Source: Cohnella ginsengisoli (GTDB lineage Bacteria; Bacillota; Bacilli; Paenibacillales; Paenibacillaceae). Taken from it: DNA of 64,000 nt. Both the position numbers and the translations under genes were made by a program. Each line of letters starts with the position of its first letter. The first letter of the stretch is position 1. The notes under the pieces were generated by a model. The model was not told the DNA's origin. It did not search any database and saw only the letters and a list, made by a program, of their open reading frames with translations. Below are positions 18,732 through 29,249 of this stretch, in pieces. The stretch lies in assembly GCF_029525555.1 (NCBI RefSeq), contig NZ_JAPDHZ010000003.1:62001-126000 (forward strand), in the 5' to 3' direction.

Positions 18732-19923
18732 GACCGTTCACCCCGATCGGTACGAAATGGCTTGCGTTGCCCGTGATTCTGCCGCCGGCTCTGCCGAGCA
18801 GGCCGCAAGGCTGGCCGTCCAGCACGAACAAACCGGTTAGCAGGTGAAGCTGGCGCCCGCCGAACCGCATCGCGGGCAGGTCCGCGCGATGCTGGTAGAC
18901 GACGGGGAAAAAGACGCTCGTATCGAAGCCCTCGCGGTCCTCTTCCTCGACGCCGCCGGCGTCGTCGTACAGCTTCACGGAGCCGCCCTCCCTGCCGAAC
19001 ATCGACTTGGATACGTAGGCTCCGTCGAACAGCGGCTTCGTATAGGTCGGCAGCATGTAGCGTCGAATCCACGAACGCTCCTGGTCGTCGTAGAGCAGAT
19101 CCAGCTCGTACAGCCCCCAGATGAGCGCCTGCAATCCTTTCGATTGGAGCAGAATCGCATGCGGCGAGTTGAACAGCGCGAGATGGCCGCGCTCGATCGC
19201 ATAGGCCAGCGCTTCGCCGCCTTCGTCGAGCGCCATCCACTCCTTCGGATAAAGGGCGAACAGACGGCTGATCTCTCGCCCGCCGCCGTCCTTGACGATG
19301 CCTTCGTCGACGGACAGCTCGAGCAGGTCGACCCGTTCTGGCGCGAGTCCGCTATGCGCGGCGAGCAAGTCGATCGTGCCCGAGTCCTCGGCATGCGCGC
19401 CGTATGCGGCGCATGCGACCGTATCGGGCCGCTCTTTGGACCATGCCCGCTTAAGGAGCACCGCCATGCCTTCGTTCGGCGATTGAAGCCCGGCTTGGCT
19501 GCACAGCCAAGGCGTCGCGGCGGCCGCTTCGGCGTAGCCCGTCGGCGTATCCGCGTTCAGCTCGAGCAGGCGAATCCCGCCCTCCGGCGTGACGGCGAAG
19601 TCGAACCGGGCGTACCGGCTGATCTCGCCCTCGGGCGGCAGCGGCAGCGCGTCGAGCATGTTCCATAGCAGCGACGGAATGCCGCACAGCGCATACAGCT
19701 CGCGGCGTCCGTGCGCATAGCGGACCGCGCGGTCGAACACCCGCCACAACCCGGCGGCGGCGCTCTTCAATTCAAAGTACAGATACGGGTCCATGGCTAC
19801 GACCTCGTCCAGCCAGTAAGGCTCGCCGTCCAGGTCTGCCCAGCCGAAGCCCCGGTCGGCGAGTGCCTTGACGGCGGCTGCGCGGTCGAGCGGACGGCGA
19901 TCGAGTACGCGAAGCAGGCTCAT
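18724..19923 (-). CDS. Glutathionylspermidine synthase-like ATP-grasp protein
   Basis: 399 residues matching the GSP_synth family (as E. coli YjfC/YgiC): RYARFDFAVTPEGGIRLLELNADTPTGYAEAA near residues 105-135 contains the Asn/Glu metal-ATP residues, KSMFGREGGSVKL near 300 the ATP loop, and C-terminal FVLDGQPCGLLGRAGGRIT. Such proteins form peptide bonds by ATP-grasp chemistry; no amidase domain is fused. Overlaps the upstream gene by four bases and the downstream gene by eight. Substrate in this operon unknown. Confidence 0.85.
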   Translation of the reverse strand: MSLLRVLDRRPLDRAAAVKALADRGFGWADLDGEPYWLDEVVAMDPYLYFELKSAAAGLWRVFDRAVRYAHGRRELYALCGIPSLLWNMLDALPLPPEGEISRYARFDFAVTPEGGIRLLELNADTPTGYAEAAAATPWLCSQAGLQSPNEGMAVLLKRAWSKERPDTVACAAYGAHAEDSGTIDLLAAHSGLAPERVDLLELSVDEGIVKDGGGREISRLFALYPKEWMALDEGGEALAYAIERGHLALFNSPHAILLQSKGLQALIWGLYELDLLYDDQERSWIRRYMLPTYTKPLFDGAYVSKSMFGREGGSVKLYDDAGGVEEEDREGFDTSVFFPVVYQHRADLPAMRFGGRQLHLLTGLFVLDGQPCGLLGRAGGRITGNASHFVPIGVNGHV

Positions 19924-20672
19924 CCGCCGAATCCTCCGCCGCTCGACTTGCCCGAGGAGGAAAATCCGCTCGAGGTGCCGCCGATGCTGCCCTTCGAGGC
20001 GGAGGTGGACCGCCGGGTGATGCCGCCGCTGTCCGAGGAGGTCACGGGCCGCACGGTCGAACCCGTCGTCGGCCGGTTCTGGAAGCGGTTCGCGTCGTAG
20101 TTCGGACGCTTATAGGACGCGCCGGTCGCGGCGTTGTACGCCGGATGGGACGCGCCCCAGGCGCCGGACGAGTAGCTGCCGCCGCGGCCCCAGATCAGAT
20201 GGTACAGCATGAGGTCGTCCCAACCGAAGCTCGAGTGAACGACCGTCGCGCCCTCGCCGCCGGAGAGGCCTCCGCTGCCGGATCCTTTTCCGCCGCCCGA
20301 CATGCCGCCTCCGCCTCCGCCGCCGGACGCCCCCGACGTGGTTGAGGCTTCCTCGGAAGGCTCATCGAGATCCGGCAGATTCCAGTCGAGCGCGGGATCG
20401 TAATAAGCCTTGACCGCTTCGGTCGACCATTCGGTCAGCGCGGGAGAAGGCGCGGCGGCCGATGATTGCGTTGGCGCCGGGGACGCTGACGTTGCGGTCG
20501 GCGCGGCCGAGGCGACGGGCGGCAGCGCGCTACCCGCGAGCAAGGCGATGCCGAGCGCAGTGGACAGCACCTTGGGCCCCTTGCGATCCCCCAATGCGCT
20601 TGGGCGAGAAGCGCCTGCTTGGGAACGAGCGTCGGCTTGACCGGTCCTTCGTTCATCGGATGATGCGTTCAT
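19920..20672 (-). CDS. Secreted Gly/Ser-rich low-complexity protein
   Basis: 251 residues. A signal-like hydrophobic stretch KVLSTALGIALLAGSALPP ends near residue 57, followed by Ala/Pro/Ser-rich and Gly/Ser-rich tracts; a small conserved-looking core reads WDDLMLYHLIWGRGG. ATG at 20672 follows AAAGGGGGG. Repeats of Ser-Gly-Gly at the C-terminus resemble flexible surface proteins. Second gene of the DUF350/ATP-grasp operon, so it may be the protein partner modified or inserted by that system (inference). Confidence 0.7.
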   Translation of the reverse strand: MNASSDERRTGQADARSQAGASRPSALGDRKGPKVLSTALGIALLAGSALPPVASAAPTATSASPAPTQSSAAAPSPALTEWSTEAVKAYYDPALDWNLPDLDEPSEEASTTSGASGGGGGGGMSGGGKGSGSGGLSGGEGATVVHSSFGWDDLMLYHLIWGRGGSYSSGAWGASHPAYNAATGASYKRPNYDANRFQNRPTTGSTVRPVTSSDSGGITRRSTSASKGSIGGTSSGFSSSGKSSGGGFGG

Positions 20673-20686
20673 TTTCGCGCCCCCCT

Positions 20687-20920
20687 TTACAATGAGATGG
20701 ATTGCGTTGCTTTGCGAACGGGGACGAGCAGCAGTTCGACGACGCCCTGCTCGACGTTCAGCCTGCCTTCGATCGTCTCGTATTCCTCCGCGCCGACGGT
20801 CAAATAGTTGACGTGGTGGAGCGCGTTCATCATGCCCTGCGTCCACTGCCGCTCGTCGATCTTGCGCAATTGGCCGCCCGGAAGCTTCTGCAGCAGGACG
20901 ACCTTCATTCCGTTATCCAA
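20687..20920 (-). CDS. Small conserved-context protein, unknown function
   Basis: 77 residues, soluble, TTG start at 20920 with AAAAGGTGATG upstream (an internal ATG at 20908 has a weaker site). Reads MDNGMKVVLLQKLPGG and ends ATQSISL. First gene of the operon 20920-17628 and 15 bases from the next gene. I do not recognise a family. Confidence 0.65.
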   Translation of the reverse strand: MDNGMKVVLLQKLPGGQLRKIDERQWTQGMMNALHHVNYLTVGAEEYETIEGRLNVEQGVVELLLVPVRKATQSISL

Positions 20921-21060
20921 TATTCATCACCTTTTCCAATTCGTGAGTCGATTCGGCAATGAAAATACATACGCCTTCGGCGGCGAAAGGTTTTATTTTT
21001 TGCTCAAAAACTTCTCTTCGGGCTGGCCCGATTGTCCGTTTCGCATCGATCGACCGCGCA

Positions 21061-21087
21061 AAATGCCGTCTCCCGGAAGGAGACGGC
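21061..21087 (-). terminator. Terminator behind the DUF948 gene
   Basis: Stem GCCGTCTCC/GGAGACGGC with a short loop, followed on the minus strand by ATTTTG. The gap to the operon start at 20920 holds nothing else recognisable. Confidence 0.75.
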
Positions 21088-21114
21088 CCATTTGACTCTA
21101 TGGACTGTTGACGC

Positions 21115-21483
21115 TTACTTGACTTTGACGCGAAGCTGGGGCGTCGACGCTCCGGCAGCGATCCGCTCCGGCGCAGTCCGAATGCCCGCGGCTTTTTTGA
21201 CCGAGTCGGTCACCGTCTGAATGACCTCTCCGACATCGTGCGCGGATTCGAACAGCGGATCGATCGTCTCCATCTTCCCTTTGACGTCGCGGGTCACCTG
21301 ATTGGCGTTCCGAATGAGCCCGGAAGCCTCCTGGGTCAAGCCATGGACGGCGTTCCTCACCTCGGCGAGCGTCTTGTTCGTCTCCGCAAGCGTCGTCATG
21401 CCCTTGCGCAGCGTTAATATCAAATACGCGGCTAGTCCGGCAAAAGCGATCGCGGCGACCGCAACGCTGATCTGAATCACCAT
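21115..21483 (-). CDS. DUF948 membrane-anchored protein
   Basis: About 122 residues: one N-terminal helix (VIQISVAVAAIAFAGLAAYL) and a long amphipathic region with regular heptads (TLAETNKTLAEVRNAVHGLT), as in the DUF948 family (B. subtilis YtxG-like, general stress context). ATG at 21483 follows GGAGAGGGGG. Probably monocistronic. Confidence 0.82.
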   Translation of the reverse strand: MVIQISVAVAAIAFAGLAAYLILTLRKGMTTLAETNKTLAEVRNAVHGLTQEASGLIRNANQVTRDVKGKMETIDPLFESAHDVGEVIQTVTDSVKKAAGIRTAPERIAAGASTPQLRVKVK

Positions 21484-21562
21484 ACGCAGCACCCCCTCTC
21501 CTCCTCACTGTATGTCCGAAGAGAGTAGGACATTCCTTTATCCGCCATATCGCGGCGCGCGA

Positions 21563-23206
<1,644 letters not shown>

Positions 23207-23243
23207 TTATTAGCTGCATGGTTTCATCTTTCTGCAACTTATT

Positions 23244-23381
23244 TTACCTGTTTCCAGGGCTGCCGTCTAAAACAGCGGCTTCGAACAAACGGACGATATC
23301 GTAAGGCTCGGACTGACGGTCGAGAAACATCGACAGCTGTTCAAAAGGCGTCAGGTTGGCGGCGTGCCGCCGGTACAGCAT
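23244..23381 (-). pseudogene. Possible gene remnant between the GH13 and ArsR genes
   Basis: A 45-codon open frame with protein-like composition (LTPFEQLSMFLDRQSEPYDI) ends in TAA at 23244; a stop closes it upstream and there is no good ribosome site. It could be the C-terminal end of a lost gene. I do not recognise the family. The remainder of 23189-23464 shows nothing else. Confidence 0.3.
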
Positions 23382-23464
23382 GTTGCCGTACCGTTTACTT
23401 GAGGGGCGTCAATCCGTTTTTCTTAAATCGGGCGCTTTACAAATGAAGTCCGGCATGGTACCTT

Positions 23465-23484
23465 ATTTCTATAATTTTAGAAAT
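23465..23484. promoter_or_regulatory. Operator palindrome before arsR-like gene
   Basis: Imperfect palindrome ATTTCTA-taattt-TAGAAAT 28 bases before the regulator start. A near-identical copy lies before the MFS gene at 23830, so this is the likely autoregulatory ArsR site. Confidence 0.7.
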
Positions 23485-23511
23485 TACGATGGATAAGGCG
23501 GTGAGCAAGCG

Positions 23512-23793
23512 ATGGTCCAGGACAACGAGGAAGTCAAACAAGCGGTGAAAGTATACAAAGCACTCGGCGAACCGACCCGCATCAAGATCGCGATGCTGCT
23601 CACGGAAGAAAAGACGCTTTGTTGCTCGGACATCAGCAGCAAGCTCGAATCGGTCGCAGGCTCCACGCTGTCGCATCACCTGAAGCAGTTGACGGAGAGC
23701 GGCCTGCTCCAGCTCCGCAAGGACGGCACCTACATTTACTACAGCGTCAACAAGGACATCGCGCGCAAGTACGCGCCCTACCTGCTGGGTTAG
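23512..23793 (+). CDS. ArsR-family transcriptional repressor
   Basis: 93 residues with winged helix-turn-helix core: KALGEPTRIKIAMLL, CCSDISSKLESVAGSTLSHHLKQL (recognition helix) and GTYIYYSVN wing. The CC pair before the recognition helix could be a thiol sensor but the classical CVC metal box is absent. Start ATG at 23512 follows AAGGCGG. One of few plus-strand genes; presumably controls itself and the MFS exporter through the paired palindromes. Confidence 0.9.
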   Translation: MVQDNEEVKQAVKVYKALGEPTRIKIAMLLTEEKTLCCSDISSKLESVAGSTLSHHLKQLTESGLLQLRKDGTYIYYSVNKDIARKYAPYLLG

Positions 23794-23829
23794 CCGGGAT
23801 CCGGCACGGCAGGATGCTTTTCGCCTTTT

Positions 23830-23849
23830 ATTTCGATAAATTTAGAAAT
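23830..23849. promoter_or_regulatory. Operator palindrome before the MFS gene
   Basis: ATTTCGA-taaatt-TAGAAAT, matching the copy at 23465 in 17 of 20 positions. Lies between the regulator and the exporter gene, 26 bases before its ATG, so the exporter has its own regulated promoter. Confidence 0.68.
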
Positions 23850-23875
23850 ATAAAAACTTAAGGGAGCTGGGTAGC

Positions 23876-25090
23876 ATGAGTAACGCTTGGAAAATCTATA
23901 TGTTGGCCATCGTAAGTTTCCTCGTCGGCACGTCTGAATTCATCATCGCGGGCATCCTGGACCAAGTCGCCGCCGATATCGGCGTCTCGCTCGCGGCAGC
24001 CGGGCAATTGATCACCGTTTATTCGCTGGCCTATGCCTTCGGCACGCCCTTCTTGATGGCCGCGACGGCCAAGGTCGACCGCAAACGCCTTATGATCTAT
24101 TCGCTCGCCGTGTTCGTGGTCGGCAATTTCGCCGCGCTCGCCTTTACCGGCTACGGCTTCCTGATCGCGTCCCGCGTCATCCTGGCGCTCAGCAGCGGGG
24201 TGTTCGTCGTGACGGCGCTCACGGTCGCCGCCAAGCTCGCCGCGCCTGAAAAGCAAGGCAGCGCGATCGCCACGCTCGTCATGGGCTTCAGCACCGCGCT
24301 GATCGTCGGCGTCCCGCTGGGAAGACTCATCTCCTCGCTTTATAACTGGCAGCTGGTCTTCGGTGCCATCGGACTCCTCGGGGTGCTCGGCATCGCGCTG
24401 GTCGCCTATACGATTCCGCGGACGGAGAGCGAACGCCCGATTCCGCTGCGCGACCAGGTCCGGCTGCTGGCGAATCCGAAGATCGCCGTCGCGCTGCTCA
24501 TCACGCTGTTCTGGATCGGCGGCTATTCCATCACCTACACGTATATCTCTCCGTTCCTGCTCGACATTACCGGACTGAGCGAACGGTGGGTCAGCGTCGG
24601 CTTGTTCGCGCTCGGCGTCGCGAGCCTGATCGGCTCCAAGCTCGGCGGCTTCAGCACCGACAAGTGGGGCTTCCGCCGCACGCTCGTAGGCGGCATGGCG
24701 CTTCACGCGATCATCCTCGTCCTCCTCTCGCTGCTGGCTCATTCGCCCGCTTTCGTCATTCCGCTGCTCATGCTCTGGGCGTTCGCGGCTTGGTCTTCGG
24801 GCCCGACGCAGCAGTACCATCTCATCACGCTGGCGCCGGAAGCCTCCAGCATCATGCTGAGCCTGAACAGCTCCGTGCTGCAGCTGGCCATGGCTGCCGG
24901 CGCCGGGATCGGCGGCGTCATCGTCGAGCAGTCGTCGCTCGCCGCGGTCAGTTGGATCGGCGCGGCCGGCGTCGCCGTCGCGGCGCTTGTCGCAGCCTCG
25001 GCCTTCGGCTACTTCAGGCCGGCTTCGGCGGCCCTCCGCAGGAAGGAAGCGGAGCTGGCGGCGAAGCTAGGAGCGCAGGATTTGGGCTAA
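23876..25090 (+). CDS. MFS exporter, DHA1 family (AraJ/YdhP-like)
   Basis: 404 residues with twelve hydrophobic segments. N-terminus FLVGTSEFIIAGILDQVAAD has the conserved acidic residue of helix 1 in AraJ-like drug:H+ antiporters; loop 2-3 reads ATAKVDRKRLMIY. ATG follows AGGGAGCTGGG. The divergent operator and ArsR gene suggest it is induced by a small toxic compound; sugar or drug efflux cannot be told apart. Confidence 0.9.
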   Translation: MSNAWKIYMLAIVSFLVGTSEFIIAGILDQVAADIGVSLAAAGQLITVYSLAYAFGTPFLMAATAKVDRKRLMIYSLAVFVVGNFAALAFTGYGFLIASRVILALSSGVFVVTALTVAAKLAAPEKQGSAIATLVMGFSTALIVGVPLGRLISSLYNWQLVFGAIGLLGVLGIALVAYTIPRTESERPIPLRDQVRLLANPKIAVALLITLFWIGGYSITYTYISPFLLDITGLSERWVSVGLFALGVASLIGSKLGGFSTDKWGFRRTLVGGMALHAIILVLLSLLAHSPAFVIPLLMLWAFAAWSSGPTQQYHLITLAPEASSIMLSLNSSVLQLAMAAGAGIGGVIVEQSSLAAVSWIGAAGVAVAALVAASAFGYFRPASAALRRKEAELAAKLGAQDLG

Positions 25091-25122
25091 TAACAAAAAG
25101 CTGAAGCGAAGCCTAAACAACC

Positions 25123-25163
25123 AAAGGGGACGAAGCAGAGGAATTACCCGCTTCGTCCCCTTT
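25123..25163. terminator. Long hairpin behind the MFS gene
   Basis: Arms AAAGGGGACGAAGC/GCTTCGTCCCCTTT around a 13-base loop, 32 bases past the MFS stop. It has A and T flanks on both sides and could act in both directions. Confidence 0.75.
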
Positions 25164-25328
25164 GCATTGTTGGTCGCGACCACTTACTTGAACGGATTAT
25201 AGACAACGGCAGTATATTACACCGTCGGCTCGGCGTTCTCCTGCAGGCCTCGGAAGGGGTGCATTGGCAGATGAGATAGCGCGTGTTATGATGATACATA
25301 TCGTATCATATTCAAGGAGCGTCCGACG

Positions 25329-26303
25329 ATGTCCGTGAAGATCAGTGTAGCCGTACCTACGCACAAGCGTGCGCATTATTTAAAAGAGACGCTGTTGTCC
25401 ATCTGCGCGCAAACCCGCGTGCCCGACGAGATCGTCGTCAGCGAAGACGGCAGGGACGGGCGCACCTTCGAGACCGTTAAAGAGGTTCGGGCGATGTACC
25501 CGAAGATCGCATTCAAGCATATCGCCAGCATTTCGGACGACGTTCGGATCGGCCAACTGAAAAACAGGCAACAGGCATTTCGCGCGACTTCCGGCGACTT
25601 CGTGGCGATGCTCGACGACGACGACGTCTGGGAGCCGCAATTTTTAGCGTCGGCTGAGGCGGCGCTGCTCTCTCATCCGGCATGCGCGTTCGTGTCGAGC
25701 AACCATTATTTCATGGATGATTCGGGGCGAAGGCTCATTCAGCAGAGCCGGGATTTTGCCGAGTATTGCGGGAGATCCGCGATGAGCAGCCGGCCCTACG
25801 AGGATGTGCTGTCCCGCACGCTTATCAACAATGCTTGCGTTTTTTCGCTGCAGGTCAGCTTATTCCGAAGAGGCGAGCTCGAACGTGTCGGATTTTTCCA
25901 ACCGAGCGGCGGTCTGGTACCGGACTATATGCTGATGCTGGCGCTTGGCGCACGAGGGCTCAGCGGCTATTTTCTAACCGATTATCTGGGTTCTTGCCGA
26001 GTCCATTCCGGGCAGCAGACCGCGAAGCGGCTGGAAAACGTGAAGAGCAAGTTCGAGGGGCTCGCCTACATGATTCATCTATTCGGCGAACGTCTGACTT
26101 CGGAGCAGCGCCGGCTGCTCGTGAAAAAATATCAGCAGACCGTGCTGGAATATTCGATCGCGCTCGCTCATGCCAAGCAGCGGTCGGCGGCGCTGCAGAT
26201 GATGACCCGGACGTTCAACCGCTTCGGCTCGGCGCTGCCTTCCCCTAAGCGTCTAGCGGTGCTCTTGGCGCTGCTGCTCGGCGTCCGAAAGCTGCGGCAC
26301 TAA
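25329..26303 (+). CDS. Glycosyltransferase family 2
   Basis: 324 residues of GT-A fold: ISVAVPTHKRAHYLKETLLS at the nucleotide-binding start, DEIVVSEDGRDG, and the metal-binding acidic motif MLDDDDVWEP near residue 95. No membrane segment except a weakly hydrophobic C-terminus. Plus strand and alone, with its own terminator. The acceptor is unknown; it is not linked to the exopolysaccharide cluster at 56-64 kb. Confidence 0.9.
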   Translation: MSVKISVAVPTHKRAHYLKETLLSICAQTRVPDEIVVSEDGRDGRTFETVKEVRAMYPKIAFKHIASISDDVRIGQLKNRQQAFRATSGDFVAMLDDDDVWEPQFLASAEAALLSHPACAFVSSNHYFMDDSGRRLIQQSRDFAEYCGRSAMSSRPYEDVLSRTLINNACVFSLQVSLFRRGELERVGFFQPSGGLVPDYMLMLALGARGLSGYFLTDYLGSCRVHSGQQTAKRLENVKSKFEGLAYMIHLFGERLTSEQRRLLVKKYQQTVLEYSIALAHAKQRSAALQMMTRTFNRFGSALPSPKRLAVLLALLLGVRKLRH

Positions 26304-26321
26304 GCCGTATTGCGCGCCAAA

Positions 26322-26350
26322 GAGCCGAGGCCCTCAAGCCTCGGCTTTTC
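26322..26350 (+). terminator. Terminator behind the GT2 gene
   Basis: Stem AGCCGAGG/CCTCGGCT followed by TTTTC on the plus strand, 19 bases past the stop. Confidence 0.85.
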
Positions 26351-26379
26351 GATGCGTTCGCGCATGCCGCTCCCGCTGA

Positions 26380-27405
26380 TTATCGCCGCGTATTCGGCGT
26401 GCTGAACAGATCTTCATTTTCTACGGCTGGGTGGCCGGAGCGATCCAGCTCCGCCCGTTCCTTGCGCACGGTCTCGGATACATGCTCGGTATCCTGCACG
26501 ACCCGCTTGCCGATCGAGATCTCTTCGGTCGCGACCGGCCGCTTGGTCACTTCCACGCGCTCCTCGCTGACCGGAATGCGAATCGTCTCGTCTTTCCCGA
26601 TCGCCGCGCCGTCCGTCGTCTCGCCCTGAACCGCGTGGCGTTCTATGACGACTTCTTCGCGCTGGACGGGAACCTCGATCGTTTGCCGTTCCTCGATGAC
26701 GTCCTTATGCACGGACACCTCGCCGGTACGGACGCGCTCCTTGTCCACGTTGAGCCGCTCCTCATGCAGTCTGAGCGTATCGGCTTCCTTCAGGTCCTTC
26801 GCGTCCTTAACGTCCGCGGCGGACGAAGTCGATGGGCCCGATGCGGCGCTCACCAGATCGTCGCGGGATTCGCCATCCAGGTTCGCGTAGGTATCTGCGT
26901 TGAGCGAACCATAGCGGCGGAATATATCGTATACGCGGCTTTGGCGAGACATGTCTGCATCCACGATCACGAGCAGCTTGTGATCGTTGACATACTCGTT
27001 GTACCGCTCCGCCTCTTCTTTCGGAATGCCGAGGCCGATCAAGCCGCCCACGAGACCGCCCGCTCCGGCGCCGACCGCCGCGCCGGAGAGCGTCGCCGCG
27101 ATCGGACCGGCAGCCAATAGCGGACCGATGCCCGGCACGGCCAACAGTCCAAGGCCTGCGAGCAGTCCCGTCACGCCGCCGATCACGCCGCCCGTGGCAG
27201 CACCGGTCGCGATGCCTTGAGGCGCCTTCGTGCCCGTCTCTTCGTGGATGTCTTTTAGTTCCTTTTTATTTTTACTGACGACCGAGATCTGATCCGAGCT
27301 GTAGCCGAGCGCCTTCAAGTCCTCAATCGCAGAGATAACCGCTTGCTCCGAATCAAAAACGCCTACGACATGCCGAGACTCGCTGTTGTTCAGATGATTA
27401 GTCAT
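26380..27405 (-). CDS. General stress protein with YflT-like and DUF2382 (YsnF) domains
   Basis: 341 residues. N-terminal GVFDSEQAVISAIEDLKALG resembles the heat-induced YflT/17M domain; a Gly/Ala-rich hydrophobic hairpin follows (residues about 75-125); the C-terminal half has repeated acidic-basic strands such as VIEERQTIEVPVQREEVVIE of DUF2382. ATG at 27405 follows AGGAGG. In Bacillus these are sigma-B stress proteins; no sigma-B promoter was identified here with confidence. Confidence 0.88.
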   Translation of the reverse strand: MTNHLNNSESRHVVGVFDSEQAVISAIEDLKALGYSSDQISVVSKNKKELKDIHEETGTKAPQGIATGAATGGVIGGVTGLLAGLGLLAVPGIGPLLAAGPIAATLSGAAVGAGAGGLVGGLIGLGIPKEEAERYNEYVNDHKLLVIVDADMSRQSRVYDIFRRYGSLNADTYANLDGESRDDLVSAASGPSTSSAADVKDAKDLKEADTLRLHEERLNVDKERVRTGEVSVHKDVIEERQTIEVPVQREEVVIERHAVQGETTDGAAIGKDETIRIPVSEERVEVTKRPVATEEISIGKRVVQDTEHVSETVRKERAELDRSGHPAVENEDLFSTPNTRR

Positions 27406-27555
27406 TATCCCCAGCCTCCTGATCGATAAAGTTGTGTTTGATTCGTTCACAACCTCTATTTAACCGATCTCAGGCATTATAAAATTAAAAATGGCGCCTT
27501 TAGAATGAGAAGAAGATGAACAATTCCTAACGCAATTTTTTGTTTCAGACGGAAT

Positions 27556-27657
27556 TCATCCTTTTCTTTTCACAAGGCGATAGAGGAAATAAACGATCAG
27601 AACCGATGCCGTCATCACGATGACCTGGGCGAATGCCGCCGACCCGCTGAACGTCAA
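27556..27657 (-). CDS. Small single-helix membrane protein coupled to a hydrolase gene
   Basis: 33 residues starting at TTG 27657, whose TTGA overlaps the stop of the hydrolase gene; GGGAGGGAAGGTGAG supplies the ribosome site. It has one membrane helix (VIVMTASVLIVYFLYRL) ending in KRKG. The overlap argues for real, coupled translation. Function unknown. Confidence 0.5.
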   Translation of the reverse strand: MTFSGSAAFAQVIVMTASVLIVYFLYRLVKRKG

Positions 27658-28395
27658 CTCACCTTCCCTCCCCTATCGGACTCATCAATGAAGTCTTTAA
27701 TCGTCCGATCCAACTTTTCCTTTTCCGATCCGCGAATGTTGTGGCCGCTCTCGTTGAATTGTTCGATTCGTAGATCGCGGAAATGTCGTTTAAAAGCCAG
27801 CAGTTCTTCGTCGGGTATCAACGCATCCGTCAGCATTCCTCTCATGACAAGCACGGGTTTTTCGTACGAAAATCCAAGTTGAATGGCGGTCGATTCCCTT
27901 TTGGATGCCATGCACGGCCTCCGCGCGAATATTCGATGTCAACCGGTTCGTGGGGATTAAGTAGTCGTCGATGTACGACTTGGCCCATTCGGCCGTCATC
28001 GCTATATGTTCGGCGGGATAGTCCTTCACGATCAATGAAACGACGCGTTCGGGATGTTGCCTTGCATACCCGAGGGCATAAGAGACGCCGCGCGAATAGC
28101 CGTATAAGTGGAAATGAGCGAGCTGCAAATGCTGAACAACGGATTCGATGTCCGTCAGGTGATCCTGCAGATCATAGCCGGCGAGCGGCGTATCGCTGAG
28201 GCCTCTTCCTCTAAATGAAAGAACGATCGTTCTTCTAGGCAGCATTTCGACCATAAAGTCCTCGTATTCCTCCGCCGTCTCCGATAGCCCAGGGGAGATG
28301 AGGACGGGTACTAACGAAGCGTCCGATTCGTAGAGAGAATCCAGATAATGAATGCGTACGCCGCCTAAATCCGAAGTCCCCGATATAAACGCCAT
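27654..28395 (-). CDS. Alpha/beta-hydrolase (frameshifted)
   Basis: About 247 residues when a one-base shift at an A run near 27896 is corrected. PVLISPGLSETAEEYEDFM begins the fold, LYGYSRGVSYALG is the nucleophile elbow (Ser in G-Y-S-R-G), MRGMLTDALIPDEE carries the acidic residue and ESGHNIRGSE the His. ATG at 28395 follows GGGAGG. First gene downstream of the AT-richer island boundary. Substrate unknown. Confidence 0.8.
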
Positions 28396-28546
28396 GGACA
28401 TCCTCCCATTCTTCTTTCAGTTTGAACGGTCTGCTTCATGCTCGGTCCCCGCATTTTCGCTTTTTAATCGGTGCTCTCCTTATAAATCTCCAGCAGCCGG
28501 TAATTCGTACATAGAGGTTCGCGCTCCTCTGTCGAGAGGGCTTGAA

Positions 28547-29249
28547 TCATTGCCTTTGGGCTACGAATGTGATCCAGGTGCCTCTGAACTCGATTTCATT
28601 GCCGTATTTGTTTTCATGGATTTTTTTGCGGGAGCTGTCTTTCGATCACGATTTCCCAACTTTCATATAGCTCCTTCAAAAGCGCAAAGGTCTCGTCCGT
28701 TTTCATATTAAGTTCGATCAACCCATCTTGGGTTTCGCCGGTCTCTATCCAATACTCTTGGACCCCGGTACTCATCAGAATGGCATTAATGCCGTTTTCC
28801 TTTGTCCCTTGGATCATTTGTGTTACGACTGCTTTAAACGCATCAACGGACGAGACATGCTCCAAGCATGAACAAGCGACGATATAATCAAAATAATTGT
28901 CTTGAATCGCATATCCTTCGGCATCGGCCGTCTCTGCTCGAATCTGATGCTGAACCTGATACGTTCGGGCATTCTCAAGCAAATAATGGATGGCGGACGG
29001 CAGCAAATCAACGCAGGTGATCATACCGTTAAAAGCTTTCGTTTTTTGGGCTAGCGGAATGCTGTTTCTTCCGACACCGCATCCCAAATCGAGCATCCGA
29101 ATGTCTTGAAGGTTTAAACGTTCAAGCATGTCAATCACGATTTTCACGGGTTTCGACAACCACGTTCCAGGTTCAAAGAGCATATGCTCCGCATAAAATT
29201 TTTCGTGATAGTTCATTTCCTCGGTTCGCGCATTTTGGAACTTATTCAT
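28547..29249 (-). CDS. Class I SAM-dependent methyltransferase (frameshifted near C-terminus)
   Basis: SAM motif I MLDLGCGVGRNSIPLA near residue 53, acidic motif II region, and IVACSCLEHVSS as motif post-II. An A run near 28620-28627 shifts the frame; removing one A restores NEIEFRGTWITFVAQRQ and a stop at 28547, giving about 233 residues. Abuts the glyoxalase gene with no gap, so the two are co-transcribed. The methyl acceptor is unknown. Confidence 0.8.
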
